From contig JAABPT010000095.1 of the NCBI GenBank assembly GCA_011391855.1, positions 1 through 6,272 of the forward strand: a DNA stretch of 6,272 nucleotides. Reading direction: 5' to 3'. Below, in pieces: positions 1 to 6,211 of this stretch; within the stretch, counting starts at the first letter, position 1, and each line of letters starts with the position of its first letter. The notes beneath the pieces are model-generated. The model was given only the letters and a program-made list of their open reading frames with translations. It made no database searches and was not told the origin of the DNA. The stretch is from Burkholderiales bacterium (GTDB taxonomy: Bacteria > Pseudomonadota > Gammaproteobacteria > Burkholderiales > Burkholderiaceae_C). Made by a program: the position numbers and the translations under genes.

Positions 1-541
1 AGTAGAGCATCACGTCGTGGAAAGGATCCGTGAGGATCTTGGTTGCCCACACCAGGCCGGTGCGCACATCGGCCAGGAAGAACAGGTGCACGGTGCGAAA
101 CAGCAGGCCGCCCACGCCCAGCGCCAGCCAGGCCATGCCCACGTCGTGCAGCCAGCCGCGCCAGGTGGCTGCCGGCTCGATCAGCCCGCCCAGCGAAGGC
201 GCCAGCCACAGCAGCACCGGTGCCGCCACCCACGCCGCCATCAGCACGACCTTGCGGCGCAAGTTGTAGCCGACCTTGATGGCTTCCTTGCGTTCGTGCG
301 TGGCCTGGTTGACGTGGTCGTAGCCCTTGGGCTCGAAGAAGAAGTGGCCTGCCTGGCGCGTGGTCATCGACACGCTCCAGGCCAGCAGCGCTGCCGCCGC
401 CGGGTCCACGAACAGCAGCCCGTAGGCCACGATGAAACTCAGCGCGCTGACCAGATGCAGCGACTGGTTGATGCGGCTGTGGTGGTAATAGCGGTGGTCG
501 TCCCAACGCTGCATACGCAGGGCTTCGAGGAATTCCTTCAT
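1..541 (-). CDS. Conserved multi-pass membrane protein of unknown function, faintly Mpo1/DUF962-like (3' end beyond window)
   Basis: The first 180 residues are present; the frame runs open off the left edge, so the C-terminus is missing. The ATG at 541-539 is chosen because a clear AAGGAG lies 6 bases upstream. The N-terminus is soluble and His-rich (DDHRYYHHSRIN, residues 14-25). Hydrophobic stretches at about 28-45, 48-60, 97-115 and 133-152 look like membrane segments. Between them is a polar loop with a GHFFFEPKGYD motif (65-75) and a basic stretch (83-97). The spaced His residues (16, 20, 21, 29, 66, 76, 82) and the GH-x3-E-P pattern recall the Mpo1/DUF962 membrane family, whose yeast member is an iron-dependent dioxygenase acting on 2-hydroxy fatty acids. 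That link is from motif memory and is weak. Similar uncharacterised proteins occur widely in proteobacteria as far as I recall. It is transcribed divergently from the glycosyltransferase. The coding call is firm; the function is not known. Confidence 0.8.
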   Translation of the reverse strand, partial: MKEFLEALRMQRWDDHRYYHHSRINQSLHLVSALSFIVAYGLLFVDPAAAALLAWSVSMTTRQAGHFFFEPKGYDHVNQATHERKEAIKVGYNLRRKVVLMAAWVAAPVLLWLAPSLGGLIEPAATWRGWLHDVGMAWLALGVGGLLFRTVHLFFLADVRTGLVWATKILTDPFHDVMLY

Positions 542-547
542 GGCGGG

Positions 548-553
548 CTCCTT
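548..553 (-). promoter_or_regulatory. Ribosome binding site of the membrane protein gene
   Basis: Read on the minus strand this is AAGGAG, six bases before the ATG at 541-539. It fixes the start of the left-edge gene and shows that plus-strand coding beginning at 540 is not real, since the two would overlap head to head. Confidence 0.8.
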
Positions 554-664
554 GGATGTGGTTCCTGAATTGCGCGGCGGGCAGTGCCGCCGGCGTGGCG
601 CAATGCTGATGCCCGGCCGTGAAGCCCGCGTGACGGTCCGGTGTCGATTCGGCGCGGCCTGGCC

Positions 665-698
665 CTGTCACACAACTGTTGCCGGGCGCGGTCACCAT
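665..698 (+). promoter_or_regulatory. Candidate Pho box (PhoB operator) and promoter for the glycosyltransferase
   Basis: Positions 665-682 read CTGTCACACAACTGTTGC. Against the enterobacterial Pho box (CTGTCATAWAWCTGTCAY) 14 of 18 positions agree, and the two CTGT half-sites are 11 bp apart as PhoB dimers require. PhoB-activated promoters lack a good -35 and have the -10 about 10 bp after the box. Here 693-698 (CACCAT, three of six matches to TATAAT) lies exactly at that spacing. The predicted transcript start would fall near 705, at the start codon itself. It is the most promoter-like element I see in the 163-bp divergent gap 542-704. Phosphate control is inferred from sequence alone. Confidence 0.55.
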
Positions 699-704
699 GC
701 CGGC

Positions 705-2027
705 ATGGCGACACTTGCAGGCGACACCTCTTCATCCGGCGGCGGCGGGCCGGTGCCTCGGCGGCTGCGCGTGGCCGTGGTCACCGAGACCTACCCGCCC
801 GAGGTCAACGGCGTGGCGGCAACGATCTCGCGCGTGGTCGCGGGCCTGTGCCAGCGTGGCCACGACGTGGCCCTGGTGCGACCGCGCCAGGGCCCCGCCG
901 ACGTTGCCAGCCACGACGCAGGCCATGCCGAGATGCTGGTGCGCGGGTGGTCCATTCCGCGCTATCCCCAGCTCCGGATGGGGCTGCCGTCGCGCCGCGC
1001 GCTCGTGCAAGGCTGGACCGTGCAACGCCCGGACGTGGTGCACCTCGTCACCGAGGGTCCGCTGGGCTGGTCGGCGCTGCAGGCGGCGGCGCAACTCGAG
1101 CTGCCGGTGGTGTCGGACTTCCGCACCAATTTCCATGCCTACAGCCGCCATTACGGCCTGGCCTGGCTGCACCGGCCGATCGTGGCTTACCTGCGCCGCT
1201 TCCACAATCGCACCGCCGTGACCATGGTGCCCACCGCGGCTGTGCTCGGCGAGCTGGCGCGCAGCGGATTCGAACGGCTGCGCGTGGTGTCGCGCGGTGT
1301 CGACACCGGGCTGTTCGACCCGGCGCGACGCAGCGCCGCGCTGCGCGCGAGCTGGGGTGTCGCGCCCGAGGCCGCGGTGGTGCTGTATGTCGGCCGCCTG
1401 GCGCCGGAAAAGAACCTGGGCGACCTGCTGACCGCCTTCGAGGCCGTGCGCTCCGTGGCGCCCGGGGCACGCCTGGTACTGGTGGGCGACGGACCGGCAC
1501 GCGCCAGCCTGCAGCAGCGCTGTCCCGACGCCCTGTTCGCGGGCGTTCGCCGCGGCGACGACCTGGCGGCGCACTACGCCTCGGCCGACCTGTTCTTGTT
1601 TCCGAGCCTGACCGAGACCTTCGGCAACGTCGTGCCCGAAGCCATGGCCAGCGGGCTGGCGGTGGTGGCCTATGACTGTGCGGCGGCCGGGCAACTGGTG
1701 CGTCACGCCGCGAGCGGCTTGCTCGCGCGCCCGGGCGACAGCCACGGCTTCACCGCCGCCGCAGCGCGGTTGGCGGCCGTCCCGGTGGCGGCCCGGGCCA
1801 TGGGCGCGCAGGCGCGCGCAACCGCCCGCCACCTGGACTGGGACCGCATCGTCCAGGCCATCGAGACCGAGTACCTCGCCGCCATGGCGCAAGGCGTGAC
1901 AGCGGAGCCAACGCGCCAGAGCCGGGCTTCGTCACCCACAGGCTGTCATCAAGCTGCCACGAATTGCAGGCAGACTCAGGGTGGGACGGTGATCTATGAA
2001 AACAAAGAAGGTGTCCAGCCCGGCTGA
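705..2027 (+). CDS. GT4-family glycosyltransferase, probably a membrane-lipid glycosyltransferase
   Basis: A 440-residue retaining GT-B glycosyltransferase. The N-terminal Rossmann domain begins VAVVTETYPPEVNG (about 23-36), the acceptor-side glycine loop. DFRTNFHAYSRHYG (138-151) is typical of the MgtA/PimB/SQD2-like branch that glycosylates lipids. The nucleotide-sugar domain holds SRGVD (196-200), GRLAPEK (230-236, with R231 and K236 in the donor-phosphate positions) and the E-x7-E motif (E304, E312; ETFGNVVPE). There is no signal peptide or membrane span, so it is likely cytosolic and peripherally membrane-bound. The frame is open back to 540, but that would overlap the divergent gene; ATG 705 is the first sensible start, although no Shine-Dalgarno is visible. 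GTG 753 is an alternative. Conserved sequence ends near residue 395. The last 45 or so residues look like translated intergenic DNA and overlap the next gene by 32 bases. Sugar donor and acceptor cannot be read from sequence. The upstream Pho box suggests a role in phosphate-starvation lipid remodelling, as for the Agt glycosyltransferases of rhizobia. Confidence 0.88.
   Translation: MATLAGDTSSSGGGGPVPRRLRVAVVTETYPPEVNGVAATISRVVAGLCQRGHDVALVRPRQGPADVASHDAGHAEMLVRGWSIPRYPQLRMGLPSRRALVQGWTVQRPDVVHLVTEGPLGWSALQAAAQLELPVVSDFRTNFHAYSRHYGLAWLHRPIVAYLRRFHNRTAVTMVPTAAVLGELARSGFERLRVVSRGVDTGLFDPARRSAALRASWGVAPEAAVVLYVGRLAPEKNLGDLLTAFEAVRSVAPGARLVLVGDGPARASLQQRCPDALFAGVRRGDDLAAHYASADLFLFPSLTETFGNVVPEAMASGLAVVAYDCAAAGQLVRHAASGLLARPGDSHGFTAAAARLAAVPVAARAMGAQARATARHLDWDRIVQAIETEYLAAMAQGVTAEPTRQSRASSPTGCHQAATNCRQTQGGTVIYENKEGVQPG
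1943..1960 (+). promoter_or_regulatory. Candidate Pho box (PhoB operator) for the pyruvate-kinase-like gene
   Basis: CTGTCATCAAGCTGCCAC matches the 18-bp Pho box consensus CTGTCATAWAWCTGTCAY at 15 positions, including a perfect first half-site CTGTCAT, with 11 bp between half-sites. A weak -10 (CAGACT, 1971-1976) follows after the canonical 10-bp gap, predicting a transcript start near 1983 and a leader of about 13 bases before the ATG at 1996. The box lies inside the poorly conserved 3' tail of the glycosyltransferase frame. It is the second such site in the window, each lying just upstream of a plus-strand gene. Confidence 0.55.
1988..1994 (+). promoter_or_regulatory. Unusual Shine-Dalgarno-like site of the pyruvate-kinase-like gene
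   Basis: GGTGATC is complementary to the outer part of the 16S anti-Shine-Dalgarno (the 3' half of AAGGAGGTGATC), but it ends one base before the ATG at 1996. Because it pairs with the inner side of the anti-SD tail, the effective alignment is not as short as it looks. It supports start 1996 only modestly; no better start with its own site was found downstream. Confidence 0.35.
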
Positions 2028-3909
2028 CGCCTGGGATATCGAGGCGTGTGAAACCCTGATACGCGAGCTGTGGGCGCTGCGTGAGTCGATGCTCGACAAC
2101 GAAGCGCAGTTGGCACCCTGGCTGCGCCAGGCTGATTCCACGCACACAGCCAGCGCCGCGAACCTGGCCCACTACCTGGCGCTGCGACGCCATGACCTGC
2201 GCAGCCTGCAGGAGCAGCTGGCCCGCATGGGTCTGTCTTCGCTGGGCCGGGCCGAAACCCATGTGCTGGCCAACCTGGACAAGGTGCTGGGCATCCTGCA
2301 CCGGTTGACCGGGCGGCCCTGGACGGCGCTGTCGCACGACGAACCCACGGGATCCCAGAGCGGCCCGGCACGCCTGGACCGTCATGCCCAGGCCTTGTTC
2401 GGCGCCGTTCCCAGGGATCGATCGGTGCGCATCATGGTCACCCTGCCCAGTGACGCGGCGCACGACGACGACCTCGTCAACGACCTGGTCGCGACCGGCA
2501 TGGATATCGCGCGCATCAACTGCGCGCACGATGGCGCCGCCGAGTGGGCGGCCATGGCGCGCAGCGTGCGCCGTGCTGCGCGCAAGCTGGAGAGGCCGGT
2601 GCGCGTTCTGATGGACCTGGGCGGGCCCAAGCTGCGCACCGGACCCATCGCCGGCAGCCCGGAAGTGGCCAAGCTCAGGCCGGCCAAGGATGCATTCGGG
2701 CGCGTGACCGCGCCGGCCCGCCTGGGCCTGCGGCCGCATGGGTCGACCGCCGTCGTGGCGAATGCCGACTTCTGCGTCGGCGTGGACGCGGCCTGGCTGG
2801 CCGAAGTGGACGAAGACAGCCGGATCCAGCTGACCGATGCGCGCTTGGCGCAACGTCGCCTGAAAGTGCTGGAGCGCCAACCCGAGGGCGTGCTGGTCGA
2901 GTGCATGCAGACGGCCTACCTGACTCCCGACACCGTGCTGCGGCTGCGACGCCGGCACCCGCACGACCTGCAGACGCGCATCACAGACCTGCCGGCCAGG
3001 TCAGGCGCTCTGCTGCTGCACCGCGGAGACCGGCTTCAAGTGGTGCCCGAGGGCATGGGCTACGGGCCACTGGCCGCGCGCAAGGGCCAACCGGCGGCGC
3101 CGGCCACCATCGCCTGCACGCTGCCCGAGGCCCTGGCCCAGGTGCGCAAGGGCGAGCGCATCTGGTTCGACGACGGCCGCATCGGCGGCATCGTGCGCCG
3201 CCAAGTGGCGGGGCGCCTGGAGGTCGAGATCACGCACGCTCGAAACGAAGGCGAGAAACTGCTGGCGGACAAGGGCATCAACCTGCCCGACACCCGGCTC
3301 GAGCTGCCGGCGCTGAGCGCCAAAGACCTGCTCGACCTGGAAGTGGTGGCGCAGTGCGCCGACCTGGTGGGCCTGTCGTTTGCCCAGTCGGCAGCCGACG
3401 TCGTGCTGCTGCGCCAGCGGCTGAAGGACCTGGACGCCGCGCACCTGGGCCTGGTCATCAAGATCGAGACGCGGCGCGGCTTCGAGCACCTGCCCGAGAT
3501 GCTGCTGGCCGCCATGGCCAGCCCGGCCACGGGCGTGATGATCGCGCGCGGCGACCTGGCAGTGGAATGCGGCTACGAGCGGCTGGCCGAGATCCAGGAG
3601 GAGATCCTGTGGGCCTGCGAAGCGGCGCACGTGCCGGTGGTGTGGGCCACCCAGGTGCTGGAGACGCTGGCCAAGACCGGCCTGCCCTCGCGCGCCGAGA
3701 TCACAGACGCCGCGATGTCGGAACGCGCCGAATGCGTCATGCTCAACAAGGGCCCGCACATCCTGGACGCGATCCGCACGCTGGACGACATCCTGCGGCG
3801 CATGCAGTCGCACCAGTCCAAGAAGCGGCCCCTGCTGCGCGCGCTGAAGGCCTGGGCCTCGCTGCCCGAGCCGGCAGAGTCGGCTGAAGCGGCCGCGGCG
3901 CTGCCGTAA
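1996..3909 (+). CDS. Pyruvate-kinase-like protein with extra N-terminal module, enlarged B domain and no C domain
   Basis: 637 residues; ordinary bacterial pyruvate kinases have about 470-480. Residues 1-140 are a helical module (LRSLQEQLARMGLSSLGRAE, about 71-90) seen, as I recall, in other long pyruvate-kinase homologues. The TIM barrel starts at RSVRIMVTLPS (142-152), then ARINCAHDG (172-180) and MDLGGPKLRTG (206-216). A large B domain covers about 220-425, including RIWFDDGR (388-395). The barrel resumes with KGINLPD (426-432), IKIE (K489 and metal ligand E491), ARGDL (517-521, metal ligand D520), ATQ (551-553, catalytic T552) and PSRAEITDA. The phosphoryl-transfer lysine and both metal-binding acids are therefore kept, and K212 is the residue type of K+-independent pyruvate kinases. 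Differences: A177 replaces the Ser of NFSHG, L208-G209 replaces Thr-Lys, and NKGP (584-587) replaces SGET. The C-terminal allosteric domain is absent. It may be an active PEP-ADP phosphotransferase with altered control, or a divergent enzyme or pseudoenzyme. A Pho box lies 36 bp upstream. pyk is not assigned because activity is uncertain. Confidence 0.88.
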   Translation: MKTKKVSSPADAWDIEACETLIRELWALRESMLDNEAQLAPWLRQADSTHTASAANLAHYLALRRHDLRSLQEQLARMGLSSLGRAETHVLANLDKVLGILHRLTGRPWTALSHDEPTGSQSGPARLDRHAQALFGAVPRDRSVRIMVTLPSDAAHDDDLVNDLVATGMDIARINCAHDGAAEWAAMARSVRRAARKLERPVRVLMDLGGPKLRTGPIAGSPEVAKLRPAKDAFGRVTAPARLGLRPHGSTAVVANADFCVGVDAAWLAEVDEDSRIQLTDARLAQRRLKVLERQPEGVLVECMQTAYLTPDTVLRLRRRHPHDLQTRITDLPARSGALLLHRGDRLQVVPEGMGYGPLAARKGQPAAPATIACTLPEALAQVRKGERIWFDDGRIGGIVRRQVAGRLEVEITHARNEGEKLLADKGINLPDTRLELPALSAKDLLDLEVVAQCADLVGLSFAQSAADVVLLRQRLKDLDAAHLGLVIKIETRRGFEHLPEMLLAAMASPATGVMIARGDLAVECGYERLAEIQEEILWACEAAHVPVVWATQVLETLAKTGLPSRAEITDAAMSERAECVMLNKGPHILDAIRTLDDILRRMQSHQSKKRPLLRALKAWASLPEPAESAEAAAALP

Positions 3910-3932
3910 GGCTGGCGGCCCGGCTCAGCCTC

Positions 3933-5264
3933 TCAGGCCAGTGCGGCGGCGGCCAGCCGCTCGGCCCACAGCCGCGCCTGGGCAGCCTCGCTGGCCTCGA
4001 CCATCACACGCAGCACGGGTTCGGTACCGGAAGCGCGGATCAGCACGCGGCCCTGCTGGCCCAGTTCACGCTCGGCCCGCTCGCGCTCGCTCGCCAGCTT
4101 GGCATTGACCGTCCAGTCGGCACCGTCGCGCAGCCGCACATTCAGCAGCGTCTGCGGGAACAGCGTCACCGCCTCCAGCAGCCCGGCCAGCGTGCCACCG
4201 TTGCGGCGCACGGCCAGCAGGACTTGCAGCGCGCTCACGATGCCGTCGCCCGTGGTGTGTCGGTCCAGCGCCAGCAGGTGGCCCGAGCTCTCGCCGCCGA
4301 GCTGCCAGCCGCGGGCCGAGAGCTCTTCCAGCACATAGCGGTCGCCCACCTTGGCGCGCACGAGATCGATACCCATGCGCGCCAGCGCCAGCTCGACCGC
4401 CATGTTCGTCATCAGCGTGCCCACGACGCCGGGCACCTGGCTGCGCTGCGCGATGCGGTCGGCTGCCATCACGTACAGCAACTCGTCGCCGTTGAACAGC
4501 CGGCCCTGGGCGTCGACCATCTGCAGCCGGTCGGCGTCGCCGTCGAGCGCGATGCCGTAGTCGGCGCGGTGCTCGGCCACGGCCTGCACCAGCGCCTGCG
4601 GTGCGGTGGCGCCGACGCCGTCATTGATATTGAGCCCGTCGGGGCTGCAGCCGATGGTCACGACCGTGGCACCGAGTTCGTGGAAGACGTCAGGCGCCAC
4701 GTGGTAGGCAGCGCCGTGGGCGGCGTCGATGACGAGCTTCATGCCGCGCAGCGACAGGCTGTGCGGCACCGTGCTCTTGCAGAATTCGATATAGCGACCG
4801 CGCGCGTCCTCCAGTCGCCGGGCCCGCCCCAGGCCGGCCGAGTCCGCCCACTGCGGCGGCTGCAGCAGCATGGCCTCGACCTCGCGCTCCCAGTGGTCGG
4901 GCAGCTTCTCGCCGCGCGCCGAGAAGAATTTGACGCCGTTGTCGGCGAAGGGGTTGTGCGAAGCGCTGATCACCACGCCCAGGTCCAACCGCAGCGCGCG
5001 CGTGAGGTAGGCCACGCCGGGCGTGGGCAGCGGGCCGCTGAGCAGCACGTCGACGCCGGCCGAGGCAAAGCCCGCCTCCAGCGACGATTCGAGCATGTAG
5101 CCCGAAATGCGCGTGTCCTTGCCGATCAGCACCGTCGGCCGCGGCGTGGACTGGCGCAGCACGCGGCCCACGGCGTGACCCAGGCGCAGCATGAAGTCGG
5201 GCGTGATCGGATCCTTGCCCACGGCGCCCCGGATGCCGTCGGTGCCGAAATAGGTTCTGCTCAT
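3933..5264 (-). CDS. glmM: Phosphoglucosamine mutase
   Basis: A cytosolic enzyme that converts glucosamine-6-phosphate to glucosamine-1-phosphate, the step before GlmU on the way to UDP-GlcNAc for peptidoglycan and LPS. At 443 residues it has the family's usual length. The N-terminus MSRTYFGTDGIRG is diagnostic. The phosphoserine loop ISASHNP (99-105) places the catalytic serine at S102, the same number as in E. coli. The Mg-binding loop is DGDADR (241-246), the sugar-binding loop GGESSGH (323-329), and the phosphate-binding loop RASGTEP (410-416) with R419. Activity normally requires phosphorylation of S102. The frame is open to a GTG at 5306, but ATG 5264 gives the conserved N-terminus and has GGGAG seven bases upstream. 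It follows folP after 89 bp on the same strand and is probably co-transcribed with it. It converges on the pyruvate-kinase-like gene with a 23-bp gap. Nothing suggests truncation or loss of function. Confidence 0.98.
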   Translation of the reverse strand: MSRTYFGTDGIRGAVGKDPITPDFMLRLGHAVGRVLRQSTPRPTVLIGKDTRISGYMLESSLEAGFASAGVDVLLSGPLPTPGVAYLTRALRLDLGVVISASHNPFADNGVKFFSARGEKLPDHWEREVEAMLLQPPQWADSAGLGRARRLEDARGRYIEFCKSTVPHSLSLRGMKLVIDAAHGAAYHVAPDVFHELGATVVTIGCSPDGLNINDGVGATAPQALVQAVAEHRADYGIALDGDADRLQMVDAQGRLFNGDELLYVMAADRIAQRSQVPGVVGTLMTNMAVELALARMGIDLVRAKVGDRYVLEELSARGWQLGGESSGHLLALDRHTTGDGIVSALQVLLAVRRNGGTLAGLLEAVTLFPQTLLNVRLRDGADWTVNAKLASERERAERELGQQGRVLIRASGTEPVLRVMVEASEAAQARLWAERLAAAALA

Positions 5265-5271
5265 CGATTGA

Positions 5272-5276
5272 CTCCC
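5272..5276 (-). promoter_or_regulatory. Ribosome binding site of glmM
   Basis: GGGAG on the minus strand, seven bases upstream of the ATG at 5264-5262. It decides for the ATG start over the in-frame GTG at 5306. Confidence 0.6.
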
Positions 5277-5283
5277 ATGCCGT

Positions 5284-5297
5284 GCATTGTCCAATGC
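5284..5297. repeat. 14-bp perfect inverted repeat in the folP-glmM gap
   Basis: GCATTG-TC-CAATGC is a 6-bp perfect inverted repeat with a 2-base centre, about 20 bases upstream of the glmM start. The 2-base centre is too small for a good RNA hairpin, so if it means anything it is more likely a protein-binding site. It may be chance. The rest of the 89-bp gap shows only GC-rich sequence and the glmM ribosome binding site. Confidence 0.3.
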
Positions 5298-5353
5298 CCG
5301 GGCCACCGCCTCTGCCGCCGCGCCGCGGCGATGTGAGCAATTGTTGCGGCTCG

Positions 5354-6193
5354 TCAGCCCGGCATGCGGCCCGCTTCGGCGGCCTGCCAGACCTTCAAGG
5401 CATCGACCGTTGCCGCCACGTCGTGCACACGCACGATGTGGGCACCGCGGTGCACGGCGGCCAGCGCTGCGGCCACGCTGGCCGCCACGCGCTCGCCCAC
5501 GGGCCGTCCGGTCAGCAGACCCAGCGTGCCCTTGCGCGACCAGCCCACGAGCAAGGGCCGCCCCAGGCTCAGCAACTCGCGCTGGCGCGACAACAGCGCG
5601 AGGTTGTGGTCCGCGGTCTTGGCGAAACCGATGCCGGGGTCCACGGCCATGCGTTCGCGCGCGATGCCGGCCGCGGCGACCTCCTGCACGCGCTGGTGCA
5701 GGAAGGCGAGCACCTCGGCGACCACGTCGTCATAGACCGCCTCGGCCTGCATGGTGTCGGGTTCGCCCTTCATGTGCATGAGGCACACGCCCGCACGCGG
5801 GTGCGCAGCGACGACCGCCAAGGCACCGGGCCGGCGCAGCGCGCGCACGTCGTTGACGATATCCACGCCCAGGGCCAGGGCCTGTTCCATCACCAAGGGT
5901 TCGCTGGTGTCCACCGACACCGGCACGCCCAGGGTGACGGCGCTGCGCAGCACGGGCAGCACACGGGCCAGTTCCTCCTGCGCGGTGGGCGCACGAGCGC
6001 CGGGCCGTGTCGATTCGCCGCCGATATCCAGCAGGTCGGCCCCCTGGGCCACCAGGGCCTCGCACTGGTCCAGCGCAGCTGCCGTGGTGGCATGGGCGCC
6101 GCGGTCCGAGAAGGAGTCCGGCGTCACATTGACGATGCCCATCACCCGGGGCCGGCTCAGGTCGATGGTGTGGCGGGCAGTCTGCCAGTGCAT
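5354..6193 (-). CDS. folP: Dihydropteroate synthase
   Basis: Condenses 6-hydroxymethyl-7,8-dihydropterin pyrophosphate with p-aminobenzoate to give 7,8-dihydropteroate in folate synthesis; cytosolic, and the sulfonamide target. The 279-residue TIM barrel carries both family signatures: MGIVNVTPDSFSD (18-30) and DIGGESTRPGA (56-66). Key residues fall at the E. coli positions or within one of them: N22, D56, N114, D185 (DPGIGF), K221 (SRKG), R255 and H257. F28, T62 and P64, where substitutions or nearby insertions cause sulfonamide resistance, are the usual residues, so no acquired resistance is evident. An arginine (R31) follows SFSD where many homologues have glycine. The frame extends to a TTG at 6214 and beyond, but ATG 6193 is chosen because AAGGG lies six bases upstream and the upstream bases belong to a hairpin. 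It is followed by glmM on the same strand; ftsH usually precedes it in this group. Confidence 0.97.
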   Translation of the reverse strand: MHWQTARHTIDLSRPRVMGIVNVTPDSFSDRGAHATTAAALDQCEALVAQGADLLDIGGESTRPGARAPTAQEELARVLPVLRSAVTLGVPVSVDTSEPLVMEQALALGVDIVNDVRALRRPGALAVVAAHPRAGVCLMHMKGEPDTMQAEAVYDDVVAEVLAFLHQRVQEVAAAGIARERMAVDPGIGFAKTADHNLALLSRQRELLSLGRPLLVGWSRKGTLGLLTGRPVGERVAASVAAALAAVHRGAHIVRVHDVAATVDALKVWQAAEAGRMPG

Positions 6194-6199
6194 CTGCAG

Positions 6200-6204
6200 C
6201 CCTT
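6200..6204 (-). promoter_or_regulatory. Ribosome binding site of folP
   Basis: AAGGG on the minus strand with a six-base spacer to the ATG at 6193-6191. It decides the start against the upstream in-frame TTG at 6214, which has no comparable site. Confidence 0.65.
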
Positions 6205-6211
6205 GAATGGG

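Noticed and set aside
540..704. Upstream extension of the glycosyltransferase frame to an ATG at 540
   Set aside because: It would overlap the divergent gene's start codon, has no ribosome binding site, contains the Pho box, and encodes no conserved GT sequence.
732..2964. Long minus-strand open frames opposite the glycosyltransferase and pyruvate-kinase-like genes
   Set aside because: They are antisense shadows typical of very GC-rich coding DNA; their translations are His/Arg/Gln-rich and low in complexity, with no recognisable motifs.
2544..3887. 447-codon plus-strand frame inside the pyruvate-kinase-like gene
   Set aside because: Its product is almost entirely Gly/Ala/Arg/Pro, the mark of an out-of-frame reading; the overlapping frame carries the conserved pyruvate-kinase motifs.
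3910..3930. Possible bidirectional terminator between the convergent genes (GGCTG...CAGCC)
   Set aside because: The stem is only 5 bp with an 11-base loop and no U-run on either strand, too weak to call although a terminator would be expected here.
4224..5336. 370-codon plus-strand frame opposite glmM
   Set aside because: The antisense frame, glmM, has all family motifs; this one is an Arg/His/Ala-rich shadow.
5265..5353. Separate sigma-70 promoter for glmM in the 89-bp gap
   Set aside because: The best hexamers I could find match poorly (about three of six each); co-transcription with folP is the simpler reading.
5354..6193. Sulfonamide-resistant folP variant
   Set aside because: F28, T62 and P64 are the usual residues and there is no insertion in the STRPGA loop, so no resistance signature is visible.
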